From Thuidium tamariscinum (taxonomy: Eukaryota; Streptophyta; Bryopsida; Hypnales; Thuidiaceae), in contig OX344758.2 in NCBI GenBank assembly GCA_947034885.2, forward strand, positions 436,501-500,500: DNA of 64,000 bases. The letters are read 5' to 3'. How positions within the stretch are numbered: position 1 is the first letter of the stretch; each line of letters starts with the position of its first letter. The notes under the pieces were generated by a model. That model was given only the letters and a program-made list of their open reading frames with translations. It searched no databases and was not told where the DNA came from. The translations under genes and the position numbers were made by a program. Positions 24,960-36,977 of this stretch are shown piece after piece.

Positions 24960-25850
24960 TTAAAACATCAAATGTCACCAACATTACAATGTTTCTTCAT
25001 ATAATTAACTAACCCTAGCAACTTTGGTCTCATTAAATGTTCAAATATGCATTAGGAGATCTAAACATTGTATAGATACTAAGCCTCCTTGTCACCATTG
25101 TCTAGGCTTCTTGATCTTTGAGCAAAGCAACTAAAGGAGAATAACAAATACATTTGCAATATTCCTATATTGACTTGTATTTTAATAGAACACAATATAG
25201 AACATGATAACAATGCAAATATACTAAATTCATATAAAATGTTTGCTTCCAAGAAAAGACAAGTTTGTGAAAAATGAGTCTAGGTTTCTATGAGTTTTCT
25301 ACTTACTATGAGAACCTATGTTTTAAGTGACAAATTTTAGTTGATATTCCATGTAACAACACATATTTTTATGCCAATAATGACATCCACAATGACATGT
25401 TCACCACAACAAGATGTTATCGCAAACCTCATTGATCATTTAAAAGTATGTGTTGTTACATAGGATGTCACCTAAGATCTGTCACCTAAAACACACACTT
25501 CTTATAGTGCATGCATTATATTGGGAGGAGAAGAGATATTCAATAAATGGTTTATTGTGATGGAGATTGGGACCAAATGATGAAGTTGGTTGCAATGATA
25601 ATGACATGAAGGAGAGCATGGGATTGCTAGCTTTTAATTCTTCACCTACTTCTAGGTTTGTTGTTGAGGTACCCATCTCCCTTACAAATTTGGTGATTAA
25701 TCCCATTCATGCATGATTAAGGTTGAGGTTTTCATGGAGGCTTCCATTACTACTTTACAACAAAAACATTCAAGCTCTATAGGTGGAGATCCTAGATGAG
25801 GCAATAGATTTGGCGGATATGCCTACACCAAATATCCATAATGTCTTTAA

Positions 25851-26485
25851 CCCCTAAATGTCCAAGGCTTGTTTTGAGCTTCTTGGAATTTGCTCTAAAT
25901 TGAACAAAAATTCAACATTTTGGTAAGTTGAATCAATTTTTTTGAATTGTAACTGTACAAATTCAAAGTACACATGTTAGAGATGACATAGGAAAAGAAA
26001 ACACAACAATATCACTTATGGATTGAAAGATTATAATGTTTGATCATGAAGGTGTAAAAACTATGAAACTCTTTGAGTGCTCTTTTTGCATGTCAAATCT
26101 AAAAAGTTGGTCACCAAAAAAATATGAGGTTGAAGGGCCTAACAAGCATAACTCCAATCAATTTATGGCTTCTTAAAATCTACTCTACAATTTTTTAAAT
26201 GAATTTTTAGTGTGATTTTTCCTCTAAGATCTAGTGTATTTGAGGCTCATTTTCAAGAGTCCTTAACACTACAAAATGTCAAGATTGCAATGGGTACCCT
26301 TGCACTAAATCTTGAATAAAAAAATCATACTCATTCATTTTCAAAATCGGATTATTGATATTAACACGAAACTTCAAAAAGAATCTTTCAAAAATACAAA
26401 CTACTAAAAATAGTAATTTAGAAAGATTTTATTTAACTTCAAAGTTTCTTCAACACCACATTTGGGTGCCTTGGGCATTTAGGGG
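25851..26485. mobile_element. TTAA-flanked piggyBac-like MITE (family A)
   Basis: TTAA at 25847-25850 and 26486-26489. Ends CCCCTAAATGTCCAAGG and CCTTGGGCATTTAGGGG. About 635 bp, same family as 24314-24959 and 34700-35344. It differs from them at many positions, so the copies are not recent. Confidence 0.8.
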
Positions 26486-26489
26486 TTAA

Positions 26490-27380
26490 GCTTCCAATAG
26501 TAGAAATGCTTGGAAATCTTACTTCTTAGAACTTTATAAGAAATATGCGTTTTAGGTGACAGTTTTAAGTGACATCCCATGTAACAATATGTGTTTTTAT
26601 ATCAACAATGATGTCCGCCATAACATCTTGTTATAGTGAACAACATGTTATTGCAGATGTCAATGTTGGTATAAAAACATGTGTTGTTACATTGGATATC
26701 ACTTAAAATTTGTCACTTAAAACATAGTTTTTTTTATTAGTGATGTAGAGAGTACTTGAGAGAATATAGTAATTCAATATATTCAAAATGTACAAAAATA
26801 CCCATTACAGCACATCTTTATCTTGTCTAAAAAAGATAGGATATTCCTAGGATAAACTTCAATACCATTTCTTTAATAACTAAGACACATATAGCATGCA
26901 TAAAATTTAGATAACATGGTCAATCTATAAAAGCCTTTTCCAAATATAGGATATGAAACCTCTCAAGGCTTATTGTCCAACCTATGGGAGGTCATTAAGG
27001 GAGGAGGCTCAAAAACCGCTCATTTAAGAGTTGGTCTATTTTTTTCATGTATTTTCTGAGATGGGAATATTTTTAATGTATTTTTTAGTTGAGGAGAAAC
27101 AGATGAGGAATCTAATACAAGTCATTTCATATTTTTTTGAAGCATTATTGAATTAGTTATGAATTTTCAAACACATTCTGGCATAGGGCCCTATTTGTAA
27201 TCAATAGGCCTTACAAACCCATACATGCATAGTTTGAAAAAAAATCTGGCTTGGTTCTAAAACTAGCATTGCAACATGTAAAAAGTAATAGAATTTGTTT
27301 CTAAATGCGTCCTTTTCTAAAACTAAAATAAATGCTTGAATAAATCATTATTTCAAAAAAATTTAACACTTGAAAGAAGG
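26490..27380. other. AT-rich intergenic DNA, nothing recognised
   Basis: A short inverted phrase around AACATGTTATTGC and neighbouring GATGTCA repeats resemble sequence at 25320-25470, so some old repeat is present. No gene. Confidence 0.35.
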
Positions 27381-27684
27381 TCATTAGATGAAATCTGAGG
27401 GCATTAGGAGACTGTTTCGGGTCTGTTCCCGAAACGGCTCCCAATGCCGCAGATCCTCGTCAGGCCGATTTTTATGGAAAAAAAAAAAAAAAAAAAAAAA
27501 TTTTTTTTTTGGGTCCTGAAATATGAAAATAAGTCCAAAATTTATTTATTTTTTTGAAAAAATATATATATATATTACGTGGCAGTGTCCCGACCACGTA
27601 GGATTCGGGTTCACAGGGCAGAAATTGCGTTCCCGCAGTCCGGGAACCCACAGTCTCCTAATGCCCTCAAATTTCTTCTAATGA
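27381..27684. mobile_element. inverted-repeat MITE with poly-A/poly-T centre
   Basis: TCATTAGATGAAATCTGAGG at the left pairs with the right end at 27650-27684, and the inner arms (GGGCATTAGGAGACTG) pair perfectly. The centre holds a long A run followed by a T run (about 27478-27511). The target duplication is not clear, so the superfamily is open. Confidence 0.65.
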
Positions 27685-27776
27685 GTTCAACAACCAATTC
27701 TTATTTTGAATATAATCAGTAGACACCTATTCACTCAATTAGGAATGAACCCATTGGGACTCTCAAACCATCCATT

Positions 27777-28017
27777 CACTAGAAGAAAAATGTAGAAATC
27801 CCTGTTTATTTCAACAAAACACGTCAGGTAGATTGTGTTGAGACTGCGTTGTTGAAAACGCAAGAAAACGCTGAAAACGCTGAAAAAACTCAAAAAACCC
27901 GCAGAAAAACACAGAACACGCAATTTTTTGTGTTTTTTCTGTGTTTTCAGTAATGCAGTTTCAACACAATCTACCTGACGTGTTTTGTTGAAATAAACAA
28001 GGATTTCTTCTAGTGAT
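27777..28017. mobile_element. miniature CACTA element with about 60-bp inverted repeats
   Basis: It starts CACTAGAAGAAA and ends TTTCTTCTAGTG, flanked by ATT at 27774-27776 and 28018-28020. The inverted repeats extend about 60 bp (through CAGGTAGATTGTGTTGA) with a few differences. The 241-bp element is nearly all hairpin. The open frame across it on the minus strand is a by-product of the A-rich interior. Confidence 0.85.
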
Positions 28018-28020
28018 TTA

Positions 28021-29578
28021 ATTAGTAAAAACCAAATCTTAGCATGCTTCAATGTAATCCACAATTCATTATCTCACAATCAACTATCCATTTCAAAGCC
28101 TCCTAGTGGATAGGTGCAAAATCCTATATGATTTATAAGCCCTCTCCTATAGAGGAGATTTTAGTGAAAAAAAGACTGCAAGTTCCTGCATTGTAGAGAA
28201 CTACGGGAACTACAGAATAACAAAAAGTTGATATAGTCGAACGACAACCACATCAAATTTTTTTTTTCAATTTCAATGGCCCAAATTTTTTTATTTTTTT
28301 AGATTTTGTTGTGAGAATCAAGGTAGATTTACTAGAGTGTGGTATAGGGTGTTCTAGTGAGTTCTACTTTGAAAATTCATAGAAATTAGATGCCTTGTCC
28401 AAAAATTCTCTGTTTTTTATTAAATTGATGATTTTCAGTTGCTGATATTGTAAAAATAATTTTTCTAGAAAAAGATACCCTTAGCTCTACTAAATTGCTT
28501 ATTTTGATGGTTATGGGTGTTCCTACCTTAGTCCTTTAATCCTGGAGCATGTCAAAGTACAAAAACTAGACGATGAACAAAGTTCGGAGCTCCTAGGAGG
28601 CAAAGAATGATGACTTTTCATTCGTCAATTTTTGTAAGAGTGTAGGCTTGGGTTTCTAATGGATTTCTGGTAGCAACATTGGAATTTCTATTAAGAAGAA
28701 GGGAAAAATGGTATTGGTGGAAGGTGTATAGTTTTAATAGAAATTTATATGTGCCCAAGGTGAGAGAATTTGTGTGTTGAAAACTTTCAACAAATAAAAT
28801 GAAGAGGGACAGTGTGTGTGGGTCACTTACATACTCCCTCTATCCCACTAAAAGCTTCCAAATCAAGCAAAATTTTTATTCCACTAAAAAGCTCCTTTTT
28901 GTGATTTTGACCGTTTAGAGAAAGTTGCGTTGAACAACCTCATGGGGGCAAGTGAAACAATCTAAGAGCATGTCATTGGCCTTGCAAGCTTGGCCTCAAA
29001 TGGCAATATGAGACACCTTATACTAATTGCTTCCTCAAATAGTAGTATTCACAACTTGTTTGGTGACTACTTTGAGGCTATTAAAATTTGATCATAAAGT
29101 GAGCTACTTTTTTATTTTTGGATATTTAGAGTGAAGAACATATTATTAGAATCCTATTGTATTTACCACCCTTTTAATCATCTAAAATGACAGAGTTGGC
29201 AACAATTATAAAATATGTCAAATTTTGTACTTTTAACTTGTACTTTGGGGCCCTAAACAATAGACAATGCCTAAACTTCAAAGTTTGCATACATCTAAGG
29301 GATGGATTATTCATTCTTGAATGCATGTGTTTTTGCCACTTTGATAAAAAAAAACATAGTTAATTTCTTGAAGGGAAGAGTTTTGGAAGGTTTTAGTGGG
29401 AGAGAGGGAGTAGTCAGTAGAAACATGAAGGCAATAGTTCAAAATATTTATAAAAAACGGTATGTACCATTGTCTTGCAAACAATGAGTAATGAGGATCG
29501 GTTCCTCTGAAGTACGTAGCAAATGGCATTTGCTCAGGATATTTCATTGTTCAATAAGAATGTCACAGAAGTGGCAGT
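28021..29578. other. AT-rich intergenic DNA, nothing recognised
   Basis: No open frame or inverted repeat that I can support. Confidence 0.35.
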
Positions 29579-29581
29579 TAA

Positions 29582-29852
29582 GGTAGGTACACCCAAAAGT
29601 GCCACTTATTCATACTGAGCCTAGTTCCTGCTATTAATTAGTTCAAATTTTTATGTAGTCTTGTTGACAAGTGAAAGCATGTTCCAACGCACCAAAGAAC
29701 GCAGGATTTGGATACCTTATGCAAAAGTTATTAGCAGTCAAAGTCTGTTTCTGAAAGCGCCATCTACAGTCTGTGAACATGACTGATTTCAGAAATGTAT
29801 GTGCACTGTAGATGGCACTTTTAGGAACAGGGCGCTTTTGGGTGTACCTACC
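29582..29852. mobile_element. inverted-repeat MITE with GGTAGGTACACCC ends
   Basis: GGTAGGTACACCCAAAAG at the left pairs with CTTTTGGGTGTACCTACC at the right. The flanks allow a TA duplication if the ends begin one base further out, which would fit Tc1/mariner. A second inner hairpin (GCGCCATCTACAGT with ACTGTAGATGGCAC) lies near 29756-29820. Confidence 0.7.
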
Positions 29853-29855
29853 TTA

Positions 29856-31388
29856 GATACTGAGCATTTCTTCACAAGTGCTACCGTTTTTCCAGTTCCC
29901 TTCATCATTCATCAAGGGGCATGCTGAGGATTGAAATCCTGATCTCTGTGTTTCAGCGATGGGACAAGGAGACAGGGTAGAGTACTTGAGGGTGCATTGT
30001 TGATGGCTCTCCCAGTCATACCTTGTCACTTCATTTTAGAGATGGCAGTTGATGCTCAGTGATTTGGATTTGCCGAAGGAAGTGTGCCTTATATTAAATC
30101 GGATGCAACAGCTGAATTCATTGGCATGGGAACGTGTATAGCGGAAGTATAAAGCAGACAATCACTTGTATAGAACTTCTCTCATTATTCCATTATTGTA
30201 TGAGACCACGTTTCTGGATTGACGTACAGTAGAAACACCCAAAACTGTCCAAATAAGGAATTCAGCATAGTTGGAGGCAGCTTTTTCTAGAAATGATAAT
30301 TTTTCTAGTATTAGTGAGTGAAAATCATGAATATTGAAAAGAAAAAAAAACTATATTTTTCGGATACAATATGTAATTTCTATAAATTTTCAAAATGTTG
30401 GCTCCCTAGACCTATGGAACCGTCCTATAGGTGTACCCTAAACTGAACTCTGCTAAAATTAACAGTGAGCCAATCAAATATTTATATGTGTCCTTGAAAT
30501 ACGTCAGCCAATTAAAATCAAGCATGTGACAAATATAATAACCCCTCACCATCCGAGGGGAACAAATCCGTCCACACCAAATTACTCATTGGCTCCCACG
30601 TGCCATTGACAAAAGAATTCCACGGTTGCGATTACTAAACATGGATGGCATAGGAATTGGGTACACTGTAGCGTAGTCAATAGCAACAGATGAGGTATAA
30701 TTTGTCCATTTTAGGGTTGTGATTCATGAGATGTCTACAAACGGACATGGCAGTTTGTCTTTGCAATCCGAAAACTGACCGGCATTCAGAGGTCAAGGTT
30801 AGTTGAGCTTTGGATGCGCCTGATTCCACTATGCCGAGGGAGTGCGACGTGGTTCAGTTTTCTCTCACGGTGGTTGCAGTGCAAGCCACATTGCATGAAT
30901 TGATTTCTGAGAGCTCGTCCTAGCGTTGCAAATTTTGTGCTCACTAATTCAGTTGGAGTGCCACTCGCTTAGTTTTCTATCGTCATAGAAGTCCATGAAA
31001 GGCAAATTTGAGGAACTTCAACTTTGGCCAATTCGATCTAATGTGCTTTTCAACTATTTGGGTCACCCAAGTGCTGATAGTAATGTGCATTCTGTAATTG
31101 GGCATGGAAATTTCACGGTCGAGACTTTGTGAATCCTAGTACGTAAGTTGCAGACATGGTCGAGCTTACCTAAGCACCTGGTCACCCCTCCCGTGGCATT
31201 CGGTGCCTTCCGGTGGAGCATCACTGAAAACCCATGCCCTCCCGGCTTTCTTCCTCAGATTGTGATTTTTTTCACTTTGCATTGGTCCTAAAATTTTGCA
31301 GAGGCTATCATAATAGAATTGCGCGAATGCCTACTGATTTTTTTATAATTCCGTTCAGTGCTCTGCTTGGCACAAATCGTGAAGTACT
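29856..31388. other. intergenic DNA of gene-like composition, no gene recognised
   Basis: This stretch is less AT-rich and not obviously repetitive, but I find no exon chain with good splice sites. It may be a decayed gene or regulatory DNA. A CCACGTG motif lies near 30597. Confidence 0.3.
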
Positions 31389-31396
31389 AAGAAAGG

Positions 31397-31635
31397 GGGC
31401 AGGGAGAACTGACCCCCTCGCTCGGCCACTTGGGTAAAACGCTGTAATTTTTTATTTTTCACACAATTTTTTTTTTGCAAATTTTGAATTCATATTTGCG
31501 ATCAGAGACCGCAAATTAGCTAGGGGGTGAAGAAAGTAGTGGTGATCACGGCCCAAACTAGGGGGCTTTTTGTTTTGATTGCACCTCTGGTAAAACATGG
31601 TAAGGCCGAGCGAGGGGGCCAATCCACCCAGATCT
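31397..31635. mobile_element. 239-bp hAT-like MITE with 8-bp target duplication
   Basis: AAGAAAGG at 31389-31396 and 31636-31643 flanks the element, and 8 bp is the hAT length. Inner inverted repeats read CCCCCTCGCTCGGCC at both ends. A second copy of the same 0.24-kb sequence lies at about 59141-59381, next to the hydrolase gene. Confidence 0.75.
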
Positions 31636-32089
31636 AAGAAAGGCAGGTGAAAGTTGCCGGAACACCCTCTTTCTCCTTCATTGGATTGAAATCCTAAAAC
31701 ATCGCACTGTTCAAAAGTCATGAAATTTGTGACCCACCCAGAAAGCTACTTTCCATTCATGTGGTCGTTTTTGCAAGATTCCACAATAATGTGCCAAAAT
31801 TGGTGAATTTTTGACGGGGTCCTCAAAAGCTACTGTAACAATCTGTCAGACCTTGGGCGGTGAGGGTTAAGGGAACTCTACTTACGCATTTGGGTGAGTC
31901 TACAATCCATTGCAAGGAATAGGTTTGGGAATGGGTGTTTTGCCCTTAGGTTGTGCTTTGATGGGCATGAGGTTTTGACATCACTAAAACTAATAAAGTC
32001 TTTTTGTTTTTTTGGAATACAGAGAAGAAGATGGTTGTATTGTATCTTATAAGAATGTAACCTGTCTTTTGAGTAGATAGTGAGGCATG

Positions 32090-32660
32090 ATGCCTCACTA
32101 CCCACCCAAAAGAAATGATTAACTCACCCCCCTCCACCCCCTTCAAAACAAACAAACAAAATTTAAATTTTAAAATTTTAAAATTTTAAGATTAAAATTT
32201 TAAAATTTGCATCCCTTCACTTCTTGTAATTCTCAAAAGCCAATGTGATTGACAATCCATATTGGATTTTACCCATATCCTTATTTAGTATATGTATTTA
32301 ATACCATGTATATATTTTGTACTGTATATGTATTTAGTATTATATATTCAGTACTATATATATTTTGTACTATATATGTATTCAGTATTGTATATATATA
32401 TTATGTACTGTATATGTATTCTATGTTATTTACATATCCGTATCTAATATTTTAGTATTGTATACATATTCAATATTTATATCTATATTTTGTTTCCATA
32501 TATCCATATTTGGATGGCTAAGATTAAATCTCACAAGATCAACGGCTTGTTATATTTTTGAGAAATTGACGGTGATTTCGAAGGTCACCATTTCTTTTTT
32601 TAAACTATCAATAGCCTATAAATTTTTGGAGAGGGGAAGGGGGTCAAATGCAAACTAGGG
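32090..32660. mobile_element. hexamer-core element (copy 2, inverted relative to copy 1)
   Basis: A C-rich tract (32126-32142) and a G-rich tract (32629-32643) bracket a long core of TATGTATTCAGTAxTATATA-like repeats (about 32270-32510). The right part (GATTAAATCTCAC, ATTGACGGTGATTT, AAACTATCAATAGCC) is the reverse complement of the left part of copy 1 at 14210-14340. The core has a different length and hexamer variant from copy 1. Confidence 0.55.
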
Positions 32661-33117
32661 TGGGTCGCATCTTTTCAGAGGATAGCAGAGGATAGTGTCT
32701 TATTACCAAGTTCTGAGAGTACTACACAATTGTTGTTGGTGCTTCGATTTTGCATCACACCTTTGTTGTCATGTACTTGCAGTTTGGTTAGTATGACACC
32801 ACAGGGATTTCAAAATTGTTGAAGGTGGCCTTCCTTGTAGGAATGTGGTTGCTGGCATTTGCTTGCATGACTTTGTTAGAATCACACACATATTTCGAGT
32901 AATGATACAACTATTTTAAAGTTTTTGTGGACCATGTGTTTCATGGAAATCACAAAACAAGTGGATGGTTTATAATTATTAATTAGGTGTTGGGCATGTC
33001 CACAGGCTGGTTTGCACTCAGAGAAATGAGGAGTTCTTCTTGTTCTTGCAAAGCTTCATGTGTTGCAAGCTCCTTGATTCTGTAGATGTGCTTCTATAGT
33101 CATTGAATTTGATATAC
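32661..33117. other. intergenic DNA, nothing recognised
   Basis: No supported gene or element. Confidence 0.3.
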
Positions 33118-33119
33118 TA

Positions 33120-33339
33120 AGGGAGAGGCACCCAATGGCGCACCTGTACCCAATGCTGTCCGTTTCTACAGCACACAATCATTTCAGGCTATAAATGTAG
33201 GTTGGCAGGACATGGCTTATTTCTTTTGACCTAAAACAATAAGCAGTCTACAATCCCGCTACATTTCTGTTCTAGAATGAACGACTGACTTAGAAATGGA
33301 TGGTATTGGGTGCAGGTGCGCCATTGGGTGCCTCTCCCA
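33120..33339. mobile_element. 220-bp MITE with 34-bp inverted repeats
   Basis: GGGAGAGGCACCCAATGGCG at the left (33121) pairs with CGCCATTGGGTGCCTCTCCC at the right (to 33338), and the pairing continues inward. A TA duplication at 33118-33119 and 33340-33341 fits Tc1/mariner (Stowaway-type). Arms are nearly identical, so it is fairly young. Confidence 0.75.
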
Positions 33340-33341
33340 TA

Positions 33342-34000
33342 GTCACTTTTTGCACATCATTCTCTAACAAAAACAATTTTCACTTGTATTTTTTGAAGCA
33401 TTAGCTTGCCAGAACAGACATGAACTTCACAGATCACTGCATTTGCCTCCTTTGCCACAGTCAAACCTCTTGATCTTGACTATCCTTTGGGGCTTTCGTA
33501 AATTTCAACTCACCTTTGAAGAATATATGTCGCAATACACAAGATCTTACGGCTACTTTATTCACCCACAAGATCAGTCTCTCACCACCAGTGATCCCAA
33601 AACTATATTTGAAATTTAGTGCAATATGCTACCTTTGAAGAGAAATAGGCATAAATTTTGGCTATCTTGAGAGTAAGTAGTATCAAAACAAAATAGAAAA
33701 GAAAGGATTTTGCAAGTTGTGAAGGATTATTGGGAATACTATAAGAGAAAACTAACTAAAACATATGCTAATTTTACTATAGAAGAAGTTGCAAATTGGC
33801 TATCAAACTTTATTGTTTGTTGACTAAAATGGCTTCATTAAAATCCCTTTTTTACAATGTAATAGTAGCACAAGGATTTTTGGGGTAGAAATCAAGTGAA
33901 ATTTAGCCAATTTTGGAAACGCTGCTAACCACTTGTCTTCAAAAATTTTGTACTTCGAAGGTGCATTCCTACATCCCCAATGAGTCGCGATACTCTAGGG
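33342..34000. other. AT-rich intergenic DNA, nothing recognised
   Basis: No supported gene, RNA or repeat. Confidence 0.3.
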
Positions 34001-34699
34001 TTAACCCCTAACTGCTTGTGTGACCATATATGGTTGTGCAAAAAATTTCAACTCAAATGTGAATGGACAATTAAATTCCTTTGACCGTTTTGAAAAAAAT
34101 TTCGGGAAGTTTTTAGTGTTAACTATTGGAAACTTTCATTTTTCACTGAAAAAAGTAAATATTTGATTATTTAGGGGTTTTCAAAGGCATGTAAGTAACA
34201 TTAGTGGAGAGTAAAGCTTGCCAATTTTATTTCATTTTCTGCTTTAGTACATAACTTGCCAATTTCACTTGATTTGAGATCTAAGAAATTGTACTTATCC
34301 AAATGATTTGAAAATGGTTCCAGTAGAAAGAGTAAAGTGTTTTCATCACTTTCACCAAAATTGAAAATTTCAACATGCAAGTGTTGATTTGAAGATTTTT
34401 GCGATTTTTAGTTATAGAAAAAAATTGTATTACAACAATTGCAAGGAAGATTGTGTAATGAATTTGATAGCTTTTCAAGTGAAAAGTTTTTGAAAGTACA
34501 TTTTAGTATGCTAACACTATTTGTATTTGTTCATGTCACCATTAATCCCAAAAAACTTTAATATACAAATTTCTAAAACTTTGTGGGGAGAGACAATATA
34601 CTAAAAATAGAAAACACACATTTCTCTTGTTATAATCTCACAACTCCTTTGTAATTTTGCACTCAAAATTGGTAGGTAGACTAATATGCAAGTTGTTAA

Positions 34700-35344
34700 C
34701 CCCAAAATGCCCAAGGCCTATTTTGAGCTTCTTGGAATTTTCTCTAAGTTGAACAAAATGCCAACATTTTGATAAGTTATATCAATTTTTTTTGAATTGT
34801 AACCGTACAAATCCAAACTAGACATATTAGAGATTGCATAGGAAAATAAATGACAACAATAGCATTTATGGAGTGAAAGATTATAATGTTTGACCGTGAA
34901 GGTGTTAAAATTGTAAAAGTGATCTATAGTGTTTCTATCTTCTTTCGCAACTTAAATCTAAAATGTTGGTGACCAAAAAAATATGAGGTGAAAGGGCCTA
35001 ACATGCATAACTCCAATCAATTTATGGCTCCTTAAAATCTACTCTACAATTTTTGTAAATGAATTTTGAATGTGATTTTTTCTCCAAGATCTAGTGTATT
35101 TGAGGCTCATTTTCAAGAGCTCTCAACACTAAGAAAAGTCAAGATTGCAAGGGGTACCCTTGTACAAAATCTTGTATAGAAAAATCACTATCATTCATTT
35201 TTCAGATCAGATTATTGACACTAAAACTAAACTTCTAGAAGAACTTTTCAAAAATGCAAACTATTAAAAATAGCAACTTGGTTAGGTTCTATTTAACTTC
35301 AAAGTTTTGCAAACACTAGATTTTGGTGCCTTGGGTAGTAGGGG
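34700..35344. mobile_element. TTAA-flanked piggyBac-like MITE (family A, nested)
   Basis: TTAA at 34696-34699 and 35345-35348. Same orientation and interior as 25851-26485 and about the same length (645 bp). Ends are CCCCAAAATGCCCAAGG and CCTTGGGTAGTAGGGG. Confidence 0.8.
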
Positions 35345-35446
35345 TTAAAACATCTATGAGGTTGGATTTTGAAAAAAATAATTTTTACCTCATTGAAGAA
35401 GCCAATGTTTTTTTTTCTTAAGAAAAACACACTTGCCAAGGCTTAG

Positions 35447-36179
35447 GGGTGATTGCAAGAAAGACCGGTACTATTTTGCGGCACACTTTGAATGACAGAG
35501 TTGTTATTGCTTATAACTTTTAAAGTATGAACCATATTAACTTGAAATTTTGACTAAAGATTTCTGACATGACAAAAATCAAATTCCTTATTTTTCAGAA
35601 ATTTTCAAAAATCATTTTATAATTAAATTTCAATTAAGCTAATTTGTCACACTTTGTGGTTTAGGGGTTTTTAGTACTGGGGAGCATCCAAAATTAATGA
35701 TCTAAAGCTGAAATTTCTGTGGCCTATTCCCATGCTAGGTAGGCATGTTTCTACCAAAGGAAATCTTTAAAATCATTATTCTCTTTCCTCTACATATGCG
35801 CAAACAGGCCTCCCTTGTGCGCATACTTTTGATCATTTGAGATGGTTTTGAGATCATTCTTTTGGTGAAATCTCTTCATCATAAAGTTCTTCCCAATTTC
35901 CAATTTTTAGTTTTTTTAAAAATTCTTTTTCCTATTTTTTACAAATTAAAATGTCAAAGTAGCTATTTTCATGAAAATTTGCACTTTTCTAGTTCTCCTA
36001 CTTAGAGAATTTTCCTACACTTTTCCTTCCTAGGGTACCTTCTTCTTAGAGGTATATACCTGAAATATATTTTTTACATTTTTTAAAAATTGTTTTTCTA
36101 ATTATATAGTACTCCCGAAAATTTCAGCAGTACTATGGAAAACGCTACATAAATCGGTCGGTCTTTCTTGCAATGACCC
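35447..36179. mobile_element. 733-bp GGGTCATTGCAAG element (copy 3, nested)
   Basis: It starts GGGTGATTGCAAGAAAG and ends CTTTCTTGCAATGACCC, has the same length as copy 1 at 3108, and matches it inside (for example GGTTTAGGGGTTTTTA and CTAATTATATAGTACTCCCG). TTAG stands on both sides (35443-35446, 36180-36183), the best hint of a target duplication for this family. Confidence 0.75.
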
Positions 36180-36977
36180 TTAGGCACTTAGGGGTTAAGG
36201 AGCCAAATTTCATCTAATGAAACCAAGGCACAAAGTAGTGAGGATGTCACAACTAAGGTGTCACAAGCAACGATGCTAGCGCTCGAGCGTGGAGCGGTGA
36301 GCTTGTGAGCTACGAGCATGAAGGTTGCGAGCGGTGAGCCTGAAGCACCTTTTTTTGGAGAAATTTTAGTTGAATTTTGTTTTTGGTTGACTTTTTCAAA
36401 AATTTGAACAAATTTTTTACTATTTATAGTAAATTTTGGTACCTATGACCGTGCCTCCTATAACCGTGGATTGTCATAGAATCCTCTACTTTTGGGCAAT
36501 TATTGTTTAGTGCTATGTATTTAGAGTTTAGGAAATTTTTTTCTGAACCATAGCAAAGAATATGCCAATGACTTTAAATACAAAGACTTGTATCACATTC
36601 CAATAGTGAATTGTATTTTTTTCACTACCCGGAATGTATATGGACAATTCCAAAAGTGAGTGAATTAAAAAAAGGTCAAAAAATAGAAACACATGCCAAA
36701 AAAGATGCCTTCAAAATTAGAATATATCATTTCAATTGCACTATATGTAAAGAAATACAATATGAATGTAATACACACCAAAAACTAACCATACCTACTT
36801 AGAAATAATGATAATCTCTACTTGAACTAGAAATAGCTTCAAGTCATTGAAGCTATATCTAAGTGCATAAATGAATTTGTCATCATCAATATCTATGTAA
36901 ATAGTATAAGTGCTTACAATTTACACATTGCAATTTTCTTTTGACAAGGGACACCACTATATTGATAAAATTAGACC

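Larger units (their letters stand above)
34005..36194. mobile_element. TTAA-flanked element carrying two nested elements
   Basis: TTAA at 34001-34004 and 36195-36198, with ends CCCCTAACTGCTTG and AGGCACTTAGGGG. Inside lie a family A MITE (34700-35344, own TTAA duplication) and a 733-bp element (35447-36179, TTAG on both sides). Without these two, the host element would be about 0.8 kb. No transposase. Confidence 0.6.

Noticed and set aside
27735-28064. 109-residue open frame on the minus strand
   Set aside because: It lies wholly across the miniature CACTA hairpin and is explained by its A-rich composition.
31160-31240. 5S rRNA or tRNA-like fragment
   Set aside because: A few suggestive words (CTGGTCACCCC) but no internal promoter boxes and no fold.
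29856-31388. Hidden host gene
   Set aside because: Composition is gene-like, but no in-phase exon chain or recognisable protein could be built.
31850-31875. Right end of an eighth TTAA element (CCTTGGGCGGTGAGGGTTAA)
   Set aside because: No matching left end was found upstream, so it is at most an orphan end.
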